From Flavobacterium sp. (GTDB lineage: Bacteria > Bacteroidota > Bacteroidia > Flavobacteriales > Flavobacteriaceae): a stretch of DNA of 7,746 nt. Shown here piece after piece: positions 1 through 6,724 of the stretch. The notes beneath the pieces were generated by a model. That model was not told the origin of the DNA and ran no database searches. It saw nothing but the letters and a program-made list of their open reading frames with translations. Made by a program: the position numbers and the translations under genes. Every line of letters begins with the position of its first letter. Position 1 is the stretch's first letter. The stretch covers positions 1 to 7,746 of the forward strand of contig JALRGZ010000139.1 in assembly GCA_023253295.1 (NCBI GenBank). The letters run 5' to 3'.

Positions 1-1835
1 ATTAGTTTTGGAGAAACATTGAATTCGTAATCGTCAGGGATGTATTTCTCCATAACACCTTCTAAGTAGCTCATGGGTTTGTAGATAGTTGCGTCTTTTG
101 GCTCATATCCTTTTACTTTTCCGTAAGTAACTCTTAATGTACTATTGGCATCTGGGAAAATACGACTGTCTTTGTTTAACTCTAACTGTGCTTTCATGTA
201 GCTGCGTTGCAGCGAAGTAATTTTTAAATTCAATTCATCGTATTTTGGAAGAATTTCTGTGTTGTATTTAATAGTTAATTCTTTTACAAGTTGAAAAGCT
301 TTGTCTTGATTAATGCTATTAAGTACTGTTTTGGCATCTCCGGTTAATAGCTGTTTTAAATCTTCATAGTTTGATAATTTACTAGTTGAATAAATATCAG
401 TAGTTAGTTTTTTAGTATCTATGTTGTTTAGACTTTGTGGTAAAAATTGTTTTGGCGATTTATTAACGTACAGACTAATAAGTTGTTCAAAAACATCTCG
501 GTCAACTTTTGCGCTAAAATTTTTGTAGAAACCAGAAAGAGCTGTTATTAGATTGTTTTTACGATCATTGAAAGATTGCTCACCTTGGATTTTGTAAACT
601 TGTTCTAATTGGTATAAATTGTAAGCAACTTTCAATAATTCTGTATTTCGTAATACTATTTCCTGGAAATAATCTCTGGCTAAGGCATAAGGAGCTATTT
701 CAGTATAGTTTTTTTCGAAATCATTTAAAAGATTTCCATATTCTTTTTGCTTTCCTGCTTGGTTAACTTTGTCAAGGAATTTTTTTTCGGCTTCTTGTTT
801 CTTGGCTATTGCATTCGATTTTTTAATGCCTTGACTTTCTCCAATCCATTTTTTCCAATAATTAGCAATGCTCGCGTATTTTGAGGCATATTGAATTTTA
901 ATAGCATTGTCTTCCCTCATGTAGCTGTCGGCAACTTTTAGTGCTTTATCTCTGATTTCAATTTTTGCAGGATTTAATTCGTTTACTATTTGATTGATGG
1001 CAACAGCAGGTAAGTATTCATTTGTATTACCAGGATATCCAAAAACCAATGTGAAATCATCTTCAGCTACACCGTCAAGTGAAATTGGTAAGAAGTGTTT
1101 AGGTGTATACGGAACATTGTCTTTAGAATAAGGAGCCGGTTTATTGTTTTTATCAGCATATATTCTAAAAATAGAAAAATCACCTGTGTGACGTGGCCAA
1201 ACCCAGTTGTCAGTATCTGATCCAAATTTCCCTATGGATGAAGGCGGAGCTCCTACTAAACGGACATCAGTAAAGGTTTCGGTTACAAAAAGCATGTATT
1301 GGTTTCCTTCGTAAAAAGTTCTGATTTTGTTTTCCTGCCAACTTTCTTTTGGTAAAGTGTTGCTAAGTCGGCTAATATTTTCCTGGATTTTTTTCTGTTT
1401 TTCAGCTTCGTTTGTTATAGAGGCAGTTCCTTCTAAAACAGCTTTAGTAACATCTTCGATTTTAACGATGAAAGTAACATACAAATCTTTATTAGGCAAT
1501 TCGTCTTCCATTTTAAATGCCCAAAAACCATCTGCAAGATAGTCGTGTTCTACAGTTGAATGCGATTGGATTTGACCATATCCGCAATGGTGATTGGTAA
1601 GTAAAAGTCCTTTTGGGGAAATTACTTCAGATGTACATCCTCCGTTAAATTGGGGCACAGCATCTTTAAGGCTGGATTGATTCACATCATAAATGTCTTT
1701 AATGGTCATTTTCATACCTAAGTTTTTCATTTCGGTTGCATTCATTCCGTCCAATAGAGATGGTATCCACATACCACCTTGTTGGGCCTGTGTTTGAATG
1801 ATGAATAATAGTAAGAATAGTTTTAAAAATTTCAT
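1..1835 (-). CDS. S46 family dipeptidyl-peptidase (DPP7/DPP11-like), C-terminus beyond window
   Basis: This is a secreted or periplasmic serine exopeptidase that removes dipeptides from the N-termini of oligopeptides, a family prominent in peptide-using Bacteroidetes. Translation from the ATG at 1835 gives about 611 codons without a stop. Residues 1-18 form a signal peptide (hydrophobic stretch, likely cut after TQA). The chymotrypsin-fold His is H84 in TNHHCG (81-86), and the catalytic Asp is probably D220 in WPRHTGDF (214-221), by alignment recalled from the Porphyromonas enzymes. The conserved blocks APPSSIGKFGSDTDNW (197-212) and FGYPGNTNEYL (267-277) are present. The family runs to about 710-720 residues, so the nucleophile Ser (GNSGSP, expected near residue 650) and the S1-pocket residue separating DPP11 (Arg) from DPP7 (Gly) are outside the window. 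The visible part resembles DPP11 more, but substrate specificity cannot be called. It lies 31 bp after waaA on the same strand with no terminator between, so co-transcription is likely, although no functional link is evident. Confidence 0.93.
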   Translation of the reverse strand, partial: MKFLKLFLLLFIIQTQAQQGGMWIPSLLDGMNATEMKNLGMKMTIKDIYDVNQSSLKDAVPQFNGGCTSEVISPKGLLLTNHHCGYGQIQSHSTVEHDYLADGFWAFKMEDELPNKDLYVTFIVKIEDVTKAVLEGTASITNEAEKQKKIQENISRLSNTLPKESWQENKIRTFYEGNQYMLFVTETFTDVRLVGAPPSSIGKFGSDTDNWVWPRHTGDFSIFRIYADKNNKPAPYSKDNVPYTPKHFLPISLDGVAEDDFTLVFGYPGNTNEYLPAVAINQIVNELNPAKIEIRDKALKVADSYMREDNAIKIQYASKYASIANYWKKWIGESQGIKKSNAIAKKQEAEKKFLDKVNQAGKQKEYGNLLNDFEKNYTEIAPYALARDYFQEIVLRNTELLKVAYNLYQLEQVYKIQGEQSFNDRKNNLITALSGFYKNFSAKVDRDVFEQLISLYVNKSPKQFLPQSLNNIDTKKLTTDIYSTSKLSNYEDLKQLLTGDAKTVLNSINQDKAFQLVKELTIKYNTEILPKYDELNLKITSLQRSYMKAQLELNKDSRIFPDANSTLRVTYGKVKGYEPKDATIYKPMSYLEGVMEKYIPDDYEFNVSPKL

Positions 1836-1866
1836 AAGAACTAATTGATTTTGAGATTTTTTATGT

Positions 1867-3099
1867 TTATTTCGAAATTGTTTTTAAAATTATGTTGGTT
1901 GCTCCTTTGTTTTGAGATACAAATTCTTCGCAGATTTTTCCTTTGCTTTCTCTAAGACTTGTATTTGTAATTAAATCATCAAAAATGGTTTTTAATTCCT
2001 CTTTGTTTTGTACAGAAATACAACCTTTAAGTTTTACAAGTGAAGTTGCTTCGGCAAAATGAGAGTAGTTTGGCCCAATAACAATTGGAACACCAAAGGT
2101 AGCTGGTTCCAAAATGTTGTGAACGCCAGGATTTCCAAAACCACCACCCACATAAGCAATATCAGCATAGCTGTATATTTTGGTTAGAATTCCAATGGTA
2201 TCAATTATGAAGATATCAAATTCGGCAAGGTTTTTATTTTCTTTTTCGCTAAAAAGGACTGTTTTCTTCCTGATGCTGTTTTTTAATTGTTGGATTTGTT
2301 CTCCTTTTATGTTGTGAGGAGCGATGATGAATTTTACACTTTGAGTAGTTGCATTCATGAAATCAATAAGTAATTCTTCGTCTTTTGGCCAAGAACTTCC
2401 AATAACAATAGTTAAAGTGTCGTTTTTGAAATCAGAAATAAAGTCTAAGTGATTGTCTTTTTCCAAAATGGCGGCTACTCTGTCAAAACGGGTGTCGCCG
2501 GAAACAATGACATTTGTTTTTCCTAATTGATTGAGTAGGTTTTTAGAGGTTTCATTCTGAAGAAAAAAGAACGCAAACGTATCTAAAGCCTTTCTGTAAA
2601 ACTGACCATACCATTTAAAAAACATCTGGTTATCTCTGAAAATACCGGAAATTAAATAGGTTGGAGTGTTTTGTTTTTTGAGTTCGTTAAGGTAATTAGG
2701 CCAATATTCATATTTGATGAAGAAAGCTATTTCAGGATGAACCAGTTTTAGGAATTTTTGAGCATTTCCTTTAGTATCCATCGGTAGGTAAACAGTCGCG
2801 TCAGCAATGGTATTGTTTTTTCTAACTTCATATCCCGAGGGAGAGAAGAAGGTCAGTATAATTTTATGTGAGGGATATTTTTCTTTTATTTTTTCAATAA
2901 CGGGTAGTCCTTGTTCGTATTCGCCTAAAGAGGCGGCATGAAACCAAATGGTTTTGTCATTCGGGTTGATTTTTTGCAAAAGCGTATTGAAAATTTCTTT
3001 TCTTCCTAAAATAAACAGTTTTATTTTAGGATTAAAAATAGCGACAATTTTTAAAGAAAAATTAGCAATTGTAATTATGAAATTGTATAGAAAAAGCAT
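1867..3099 (-). CDS. waaA: 3-deoxy-D-manno-octulosonic acid (Kdo) transferase
   Basis: WaaA/KdtA is an inner-membrane-associated GT-B glycosyltransferase (family GT30) that moves Kdo from CMP-Kdo onto the lipid A precursor at the cytoplasmic face, starting the LPS inner core. The 410-aa length fits the family (about 400-430). Residues 1-22 form a hydrophobic N-terminal anchor. The acceptor-side motif WFHAASLGEYEQ (52-63) contains the expected catalytic base E60. Next come KYEYWPN (129-135), SGDTRFDR (200-207), GSSWPKDEE (234-242) and APHN (260-263), the counterpart of the PRH motif. The donor-binding block VGGGFGNPGVHNILEPATFG (317-336) ends in the NxLEP signature with E331. The ATG at 3099 is kept because it places the anchor and the E60 motif at the usual distance. 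The gene is divergent from the sugar aminotransferase gene and upstream of the S46 peptidase gene. One or two Kdo residues may be added; the sequence does not say which. Confidence 0.95.
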   Translation of the reverse strand: MLFLYNFIITIANFSLKIVAIFNPKIKLFILGRKEIFNTLLQKINPNDKTIWFHAASLGEYEQGLPVIEKIKEKYPSHKIILTFFSPSGYEVRKNNTIADATVYLPMDTKGNAQKFLKLVHPEIAFFIKYEYWPNYLNELKKQNTPTYLISGIFRDNQMFFKWYGQFYRKALDTFAFFFLQNETSKNLLNQLGKTNVIVSGDTRFDRVAAILEKDNHLDFISDFKNDTLTIVIGSSWPKDEELLIDFMNATTQSVKFIIAPHNIKGEQIQQLKNSIRKKTVLFSEKENKNLAEFDIFIIDTIGILTKIYSYADIAYVGGGFGNPGVHNILEPATFGVPIVIGPNYSHFAEATSLVKLKGCISVQNKEELKTIFDDLITNTSLRESKGKICEEFVSQNKGATNIILKTISK

Positions 3100-3146
3100 T
3101 CGTATATTTTTTGCGGCTAAATTACATTTTCTTTAGCTTAAAATCA

Positions 3147-3176
3147 TTGGTTTGAAATCAATAATACCTATTTTTG
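3147..3176 (+). promoter_or_regulatory. Promoter of the aminotransferase/NTF2-like operon
   Basis: A perfect Bacteroidetes -7 element TATTTTTG (TAnnTTTG) lies at 3169-3176. A -33 TTG lies at 3147-3149, leaving a 19-nt spacer, which fits the TTG-N19-TAnnTTTG pattern described for Flavobacterium and Bacteroides. Transcription would begin near 3180-3183, giving a leader of about 70 nt before the ATG at 3255. A small TCCC/GGGA hairpin (3179-3190) sits at the predicted start site. Confidence 0.65.
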
Positions 3177-3190
3177 TTTCCCTTTTGGGA

Positions 3191-3232
3191 GAATACTGTT
3201 GTAGACAATGAAGTGTGAAAACAACAGTTTTC
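3191..3232 (+). promoter_or_regulatory. Inverted repeat and competing hairpins in the aminotransferase leader
   Basis: GAATACTGTTGT (3191-3202) pairs with ACAACAGTTTTC (3221-3232) over 11 of 12 positions, with one T-T mismatch and an 18-nt loop. The right arm also takes part in a smaller exclusive hairpin, GAAAAC (3217-3222) with GTTTTC (3227-3232) around the loop AACA. The element lies between the predicted transcription start and the ATG at 3255. No T-tract follows, so it is not a simple terminator. It could be a DNA operator, an mRNA leader structure, or chance in A+T-rich DNA. Confidence 0.4.
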
Positions 3233-3254
3233 TAAAATTATTAATATAGTTGGA

Positions 3255-4388
3255 ATGAAGAAAATTCAAATGGTTGACTTGAAGAGTCAATACGATAAAA
3301 TTGCTGCTACAGTAAATACTTCTATTCAGGAAGTTTTGGATACAAATGCTTATATCAATGGGCCTCAAGTACATCAATTTCAAAAATCTTTAGAAGATTA
3401 TTTGGGGGCAAAACATGTAATTCCATGTGCTAATGGAACTGATGCGCTGCAAATTGCGATGATGGGATTAGGTTTGCAACCTGGTGATGAGGTAATTACT
3501 GCCGATTTTACTTTTGCAGCTACTGTAGAAGTTATTGCTTTATTGCAATTAACTCCGGTTTTAGTAGATGTGGATGTGGATACGATGAATATTTCGTTAG
3601 ATAGAATTAAAGCTGCCATTACACCTAAAACCAAAGCAATTGTTCCTGTACATTTATTTGGTCGTGCGGCTAATATGGATGAAATTATGGAATTAGCTGC
3701 GGCACATAATTTGTATGTTATTGAAGATAATGCACAGGCTATAGGTGCCGATTATGTTTCAGCTAAAGGAACAAAAACGAAAGTAGGTACTATTGGTCAT
3801 GTAGGCGCTACTTCTTTCTTTCCATCTAAAAACCTAGGTTGTTATGGTGATGGTGGTGCCATTTTTACCAATGATGATGTTTTAGCACATACCATTCGCG
3901 GAATTGTAAATCATGGAATGTACGAGCGTTACCACCATGATGTAGTAGGTGTGAATTCAAGATTAGACAGTATTCAGGCTGCTGTTTTGAATGCTAAATT
4001 GCCTTTTTTAAATGATTATAATAAAGCGCGTCGTGAGGCTGCTTCAAAGTATAATGCGGCATTATCATCTCATGCTAATATAGTTACGCCTTCATTTGAT
4101 GCTAACGAAAATAATCACGTTTTTCATCAATATACGTTGAGAATTATTGATAAAGACCGAAATGGTTTGATGCAACATTTGTTAAACAAAGGGATTCCTT
4201 GTGCTATTTATTATCCAATTCCTTTGCATTCGCAAAAAGCCTATGTTGATGTGCGATATAAAGAAGAAGATTTTCCAGTGACTAATCAATTAGTGAAAGA
4301 AGTAATTGCACTACCAATGCACACGGAATTAGAGGATGAGCAAATTCAATTTATTACCGATTCTGTTTTAGAATTTTTAAATCAATAA
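3255..4388 (+). CDS. DegT/DnrJ/EryC1/StrS family PLP-dependent sugar aminotransferase
   Basis: Members of this family transfer an amino group, usually from glutamate, to a keto group on a nucleotide-linked sugar, making amino sugars for LPS, O-antigen, capsule or glycoproteins in the cytoplasm. The 377-aa protein has the full fold-type I layout: PLP-phosphate-binding ANGTDAL (59-65), the DFTFAAT loop (84-90), the cofactor-contacting IEDNAQAIGA (156-165, with D158 and Q161), the Schiff-base lysine K192 in SFFPSKNLG (187-195), and VNSRLDSIQAAVL (233-245). It starts MKKIQMVDLKSQY, the usual family N-terminus, which supports the ATG at 3255. Nothing looks truncated. The overall look resembles WbpE-type C3 aminotransferases, but the keto-sugar substrate cannot be assigned because no epimerase, dehydratase or dehydrogenase gene is nearby. 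Divergent waaA suggests an envelope-glycan setting. The next gene starts 2 bp after the stop. Confidence 0.92.
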   Translation: MKKIQMVDLKSQYDKIAATVNTSIQEVLDTNAYINGPQVHQFQKSLEDYLGAKHVIPCANGTDALQIAMMGLGLQPGDEVITADFTFAATVEVIALLQLTPVLVDVDVDTMNISLDRIKAAITPKTKAIVPVHLFGRAANMDEIMELAAAHNLYVIEDNAQAIGADYVSAKGTKTKVGTIGHVGATSFFPSKNLGCYGDGGAIFTNDDVLAHTIRGIVNHGMYERYHHDVVGVNSRLDSIQAAVLNAKLPFLNDYNKARREAASKYNAALSSHANIVTPSFDANENNHVFHQYTLRIIDKDRNGLMQHLLNKGIPCAIYYPIPLHSQKAYVDVRYKEEDFPVTNQLVKEVIALPMHTELEDEQIQFITDSVLEFLNQ

Positions 4389-4390
4389 TT

Positions 4391-4834
4391 ATGAAAAAGT
4401 CTTTATTAGTGATAGCCTTGTTTTTGATTAGTTTTTCAAATTGGGCACAAACCAAAAATGTTGCTCAAGATGAAATGGCAGTTGCTAATAGAGTAGAAGC
4501 TTTTCGTAAAGCCTTGATCGACCCGACTGTTAAATCCTTAAAAGAAATAACTTCAAAAGATTTAAGTTATGGTCACTCCAGTGGTGTACTTCAAAATCAG
4601 GAAGTATTTATTGAGAAATTAATGAATGGCGAATCGGATTTTGTGGCGATTGAATTTCAAAACCAAAGTATCCAAATTAGTGGTGATGTTGCCATTGTAA
4701 GACATAATCTGGCTGCTCATACTAAAGATAGCGGAGTAGAGAAGGACATCAAAATTGGTAATGTGTTAATTTGGCAAAAAATAAAAGGGAAATGGTTGTT
4801 AATCGCCAGACAAGCGTTTAAATTACCTTCCTAA
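4391..4834 (+). CDS. Secreted NTF2-like (DUF4440-type) small protein
   Basis: The 147-aa protein begins with a typical signal peptide: the basic start MKK, a hydrophobic core at residues 4-15, and likely cleavage around NWAQ (17-20). The mature part, about 28-145, reads as a single NTF2-like/SnoaL cone domain: a helical start (EMAVANRVEAFRKALID, residues 28-44), the LSYGHSSG segment (58-65) typical of Bacteroidetes members, then beta-strands ending in GKWLLIARQAFKLP (133-146). This fold serves as a small-molecule-binding or enzymatic pocket in many unrelated proteins, so no reaction can be assigned. The start lies 2 bp after the aminotransferase stop, so the two genes are almost certainly co-transcribed and perhaps translationally coupled. 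A terminator follows directly. A cytoplasmic sugar aminotransferase paired with an exported protein is not an obvious functional match, so the link may be historical. Confidence 0.85.
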   Translation: MKKSLLVIALFLISFSNWAQTKNVAQDEMAVANRVEAFRKALIDPTVKSLKEITSKDLSYGHSSGVLQNQEVFIEKLMNGESDFVAIEFQNQSIQISGDVAIVRHNLAAHTKDSGVEKDIKIGNVLIWQKIKGKWLLIARQAFKLPS

Positions 4835-4853
4835 GTATAAAATAGTATTTTTT

Positions 4854-4890
4854 AAATCCCAAATTAGCAACTGCCAATTTGGGATTTTTT
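4854..4890 (+). terminator. Intrinsic terminator after the NTF2-like gene
   Basis: A perfect 12-bp stem, AAATCCCAAATT (4854-4865) with AATTTGGGATTT (4876-4887), has a 10-nt loop and runs into six T residues (4885-4890). It begins 19 nt past the stop codon. It ends the aminotransferase operon and separates it from the small gene pair that follows. An A-run on the left side means it could also work weakly leftward. Confidence 0.85.
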
Positions 4891-4940
4891 CGTTAAAAGA
4901 AATAGTTGTAACTTAGTTATAGTTTAAAAATAAGAAGATT

Positions 4941-5135
4941 ATGAATGCTAAAGGGAAAAAATCTAAAATAGATCAAGTCGAGGAGGAAATCACTTCTTAC
5001 GAACGAATTATAACTAAACAAAAAGGAATTGATCCTGAAACTTTTGATTTTGATGCTGAATTTAAAAAAGGCTATACTCCTGAGGAAGCTAAGGCAGAAT
5101 CTATAAAAAGAATCAGGGAATGGTGGGGAAAATAA
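4941..5135 (+). CDS. Putative antitoxin of a RelE/ParE-type toxin-antitoxin pair
   Basis: This 64-aa charged protein has no signal peptide or membrane segment. The N-terminus is lysine-rich (residues 1-9), followed by a predicted helix (about 11-28), an acidic linker PETFDFDAEF (32-41), and a terminal helix TPEEAKAESIKRIREWW (46-62). Its function is inferred from context: it is tiny, lies directly upstream of a RelE/ParE-like ORF, and overlaps it by 16 nt, the usual antitoxin-first arrangement. I see no clear ribbon-helix-helix, HTH or Phd/YefM signature, so whether it binds DNA is open. The acidic, intrinsically flexible middle would fit a toxin-wrapping segment. The ATG at 4941 is the first in frame; a nearby ATG at 4945 is out of frame. 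No convincing -33/-7 promoter was found in 4891-4940. Confidence 0.6.
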   Translation: MNAKGKKSKIDQVEEEITSYERIITKQKGIDPETFDFDAEFKKGYTPEEAKAESIKRIREWWGK

Positions 5136-5449
5136 AAGTTATTTATACCCCTCATGTCATTGCTTATCTGGATGAATTAGTTAGGGGATTATATAAAGAA
5201 GAATATTTTGGTTTTATAGAATCGGCTGAGGATTATGTAGTAAGAATTTATGATGCTGTTTCTGAGAATATCAATCTAAGTTCACATAAAATAACACCTT
5301 CAAAATTACAACACTTAGGTTCTAATTATATTTTTTACAAATCGAATGCCAGAACTACTTGGTATATTTTCTTTGAAAAAAGAGCCAATGATTATTTGAT
5401 TACTGGAATTATGAATAATCATTGTGAAGAAGCAAAAGAGTTTAAATGA
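5120..5449 (+). CDS. RelE/ParE-family toxin-like protein
   Basis: The 109-aa protein resembles the Bacteroidetes branch of RelE/ParE toxins. An N-terminal strand (KIKVIYTP, 4-11) is followed by an alpha-helical pair (about 12-50, with LYKEEYFGF at 24-32) and a C-terminal beta-sheet containing NYIFYKSNARTTWYIFFEK (69-87) and ending ITGIMNNH (94-101). RelE members cut ribosome-bound mRNA and ParE members inhibit DNA gyrase; the family is too divergent to say which applies here, or whether it is active. The ATG at 5120 overlaps the upstream gene by 16 nt in another frame. A GTG at 5123 is an alternative start that would sit better after the AGGG at 5115-5118. A terminator follows at once. Confidence 0.7.
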   Translation: MVGKIKVIYTPHVIAYLDELVRGLYKEEYFGFIESAEDYVVRIYDAVSENINLSSHKITPSKLQHLGSNYIFYKSNARTTWYIFFEKRANDYLITGIMNNHCEEAKEFK

Positions 5450-5489
5450 AAATTCCTCCAAACCTAAGTTAAAGAGGAATTTGTTTTTT
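5450..5489 (+). terminator. Intrinsic terminator in the convergent gap
   Basis: AAATTCCTC (5450-5458) pairs with GAGGAATTT (5474-5482); an inner AAC/GTT helix (5461-5463 with 5468-5470) sits inside the 15-nt loop. Six T residues follow at 5484-5489. The stem begins at the base after the toxin-like gene's stop codon, and the T-tract overlaps the DUF3037 stop codon of the opposite strand. In the leftward direction the T-run is weak, so it mainly serves the rightward genes. Confidence 0.7.
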
Positions 5490-5871
5490 ATAATACTAAT
5501 TCGTTATATAATTTTTCAAAAGTTTTATCTAAATCCGTACTAAATCCTGAATGAGGTCTGGAGGTCTGGATACTCGAACTTTTTACCGCTGTTAACCATC
5601 TAAAACGTTCGTCTTTTTCTAATTGAGCAATAGGGCCGGCATGTTTTTTGCCTTCACAAATGGCAACAAAAGAATCTAAATTAATTTTAAGTTGGTCTAA
5701 GTCAAATTCTTTACAAAAAGAACTGATTTTTTCAGATGGGATTTGATATTGAATACGTAAATATTTTTGACGCTTGCAATATAGTATCAAACCCACATTG
5801 ATAAATTCTTCGCGTTCTACTCTGGGTACTACACGAACTACTGCATAATCATATAAGTGTTTTTCGTGCAT
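5488..5871 (-). CDS. DUF3037 domain-containing protein, partner of the HipA-like kinase
   Basis: The 127-aa soluble protein has the two blocks that mark DUF3037: the N-terminal LYDYAVVRVVPRVEREEFIN (6-25) running into VGLILYC (26-32), and the central KDERFRWLTAVKSSSIQTSR (86-105) followed by PHSGFSTD (106-113). Length matches the family, and the whole protein is essentially this one domain. The biochemical function is unknown. Bacterial members are, as I recall, regularly found beside a short HipA-like kinase, and here the ATG at 5871 lies inside the kinase gene with a 23-nt overlap, implying joint translation and probably a complex or substrate relationship. Conserved Arg and His residues in the second block might bind nucleotide or phosphate, but that is a guess. 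There is no signal peptide. Confidence 0.88.
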   Translation of the reverse strand: MHEKHLYDYAVVRVVPRVEREEFINVGLILYCKRQKYLRIQYQIPSEKISSFCKEFDLDQLKINLDSFVAICEGKKHAGPIAQLEKDERFRWLTAVKSSSIQTSRPHSGFSTDLDKTFEKLYNELVL

Positions 5872-6637
5872 CTTGTGCTTGTTTTAAAAATACTTCAGCG
5901 TTCTGTAAACGCATACTTAAAAATTGAAAATAAACAGCTTTTATTTCTTCAGCTGTAATCGCCTGATCTTCCCATTGAAGCCAGTCTTCCGGAATTTGAT
6001 TTACAATTTCTTTGAGTACAGTCTCATTTAATTTTGCTGTAAATTCTTGATGTACTTCTTCAAGTTTGTTTGCTCTTGGTAATAAAACATGGTCTTTTAT
6101 TAAAGCAAAAGGTGTTAGTGCAGTTTTCTCCCAATTAGTCCATGAATGGTGGAAATAAAAAGAAGCGCCATGGTCAATTAACCAAAGTTCTTTTTTCCAA
6201 ATTAAAAGATTGGTGTTTTTGAAGGTCCTGTCAACATTGGTAATAAAAGAATCTAACCAAACAATTTTAGATGCTAATAAAGCTTCACATTCATTGGCTG
6301 CGGCATCATAAGTGATAGCTCCAGACAAATAATGCAAACCAAGATTTAGTCCTTGGCTAAATTTTAATAAATCTTGAATTTCTTCATCGGCTTCTGTTCT
6401 TCCAAAAGCTTCGTCAAGTTCACAAAAAACCAATTCAGGAACGGGTAATCCAAGAAATTTTGCGATTTGGCCTCCCAAAAATTCAGCAATCAAAGCTTTT
6501 ACACCGTGACCGGCACCTCTAAATTTTAGGACATATTTAAAATCGTCATCCGCTTCTGCCAAGGCAGGTAAGGAACCTCCTTCTCGCAATGGAGTGATAT
6601 AACGGATAACGTTTACCGTTCGTAAATTTGAAATCAT
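5849..6637 (-). CDS. Short HipA-like kinase
   Basis: The 262-aa protein matches the compact HipA-like kinase family. Visible kinase elements are the ATP-side lysine K38 in YVLKF (35-39), a Gly-rich GAGHG (41-45), the helix-C glutamate E52 in AEFLGG (51-56), catalytic D136 followed by N141 at the same D+5 spacing as in E. coli HipA (NVDRTFKNTN, 134-143), and the metal-binding D155 in LIDHGASF (153-160). It is far shorter than HipA (about 440 aa) because the HipA N-terminal subdomain is absent, and no HipB-type HTH gene is adjacent. The DUF3037 gene overlaps its end instead. HipA proper phosphorylates glutamyl-tRNA synthetase; the target here is unknown. The ATG at 6637 is chosen because family members start near NLRTVN and because a longer start, TTG at 6658, falls inside the predicted -7 promoter element. 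Confidence 0.88.
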   Translation of the reverse strand: MISNLRTVNVIRYITPLREGGSLPALAEADDDFKYVLKFRGAGHGVKALIAEFLGGQIAKFLGLPVPELVFCELDEAFGRTEADEEIQDLLKFSQGLNLGLHYLSGAITYDAAANECEALLASKIVWLDSFITNVDRTFKNTNLLIWKKELWLIDHGASFYFHHSWTNWEKTALTPFALIKDHVLLPRANKLEEVHQEFTAKLNETVLKEIVNQIPEDWLQWEDQAITAEEIKAVYFQFLSMRLQNAEVFLKQAQDARKTLI

Positions 6638-6655
6638 AGAAAGAAATTCTTTAGG

Positions 6656-6663
6656 CAAAGATA
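6656..6663 (-). promoter_or_regulatory. -7 element for the HipA-like kinase/DUF3037 operon
   Basis: On the minus strand, bases 6663 to 6656 read TATCTTTG, a perfect TAnnTTTG, followed by C. Transcription would start around 6650, giving a leader of roughly 13 nt before the ATG at 6637. No TTG occurs at the usual -33 distance, so strength is uncertain. The element lies between the fabD terminator and the kinase gene, consistent with an independent operon. Confidence 0.55.
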
Positions 6664-6724
6664 ACTAAAATTCCAGGATGTAATTTTAGGCTTTTTTAAA
6701 AGATTAGACTTTTTGTAAAAAGAA

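Noticed and set aside
1327..1542. 71-codon plus-strand open frame inside the S46 peptidase gene
   Set aside because: Antisense shadow of a well-supported coding region; no recognisable motif or start signal.
1836..1866. Separate promoter or terminator between waaA and the S46 peptidase gene
   Set aside because: Only 31 bp, with no TAnnTTTG and no stem followed by a T-tract on the minus strand; read-through from waaA is the simpler reading.
3117..3124. Possible -7 element TAATTTAG for waaA on the minus strand
   Set aside because: One mismatch to TAnnTTTG at a key position, no TTG at the -33 distance, and an implied leader of only about 10 nt; too weak to list as a promoter.
4909..4918. AACTTAGTT palindrome and TAACTTAG near-match to a -7 element upstream of the antitoxin-like gene
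   Set aside because: Very short, in A+T-rich sequence, with one mismatch and no -33 partner; could be chance.
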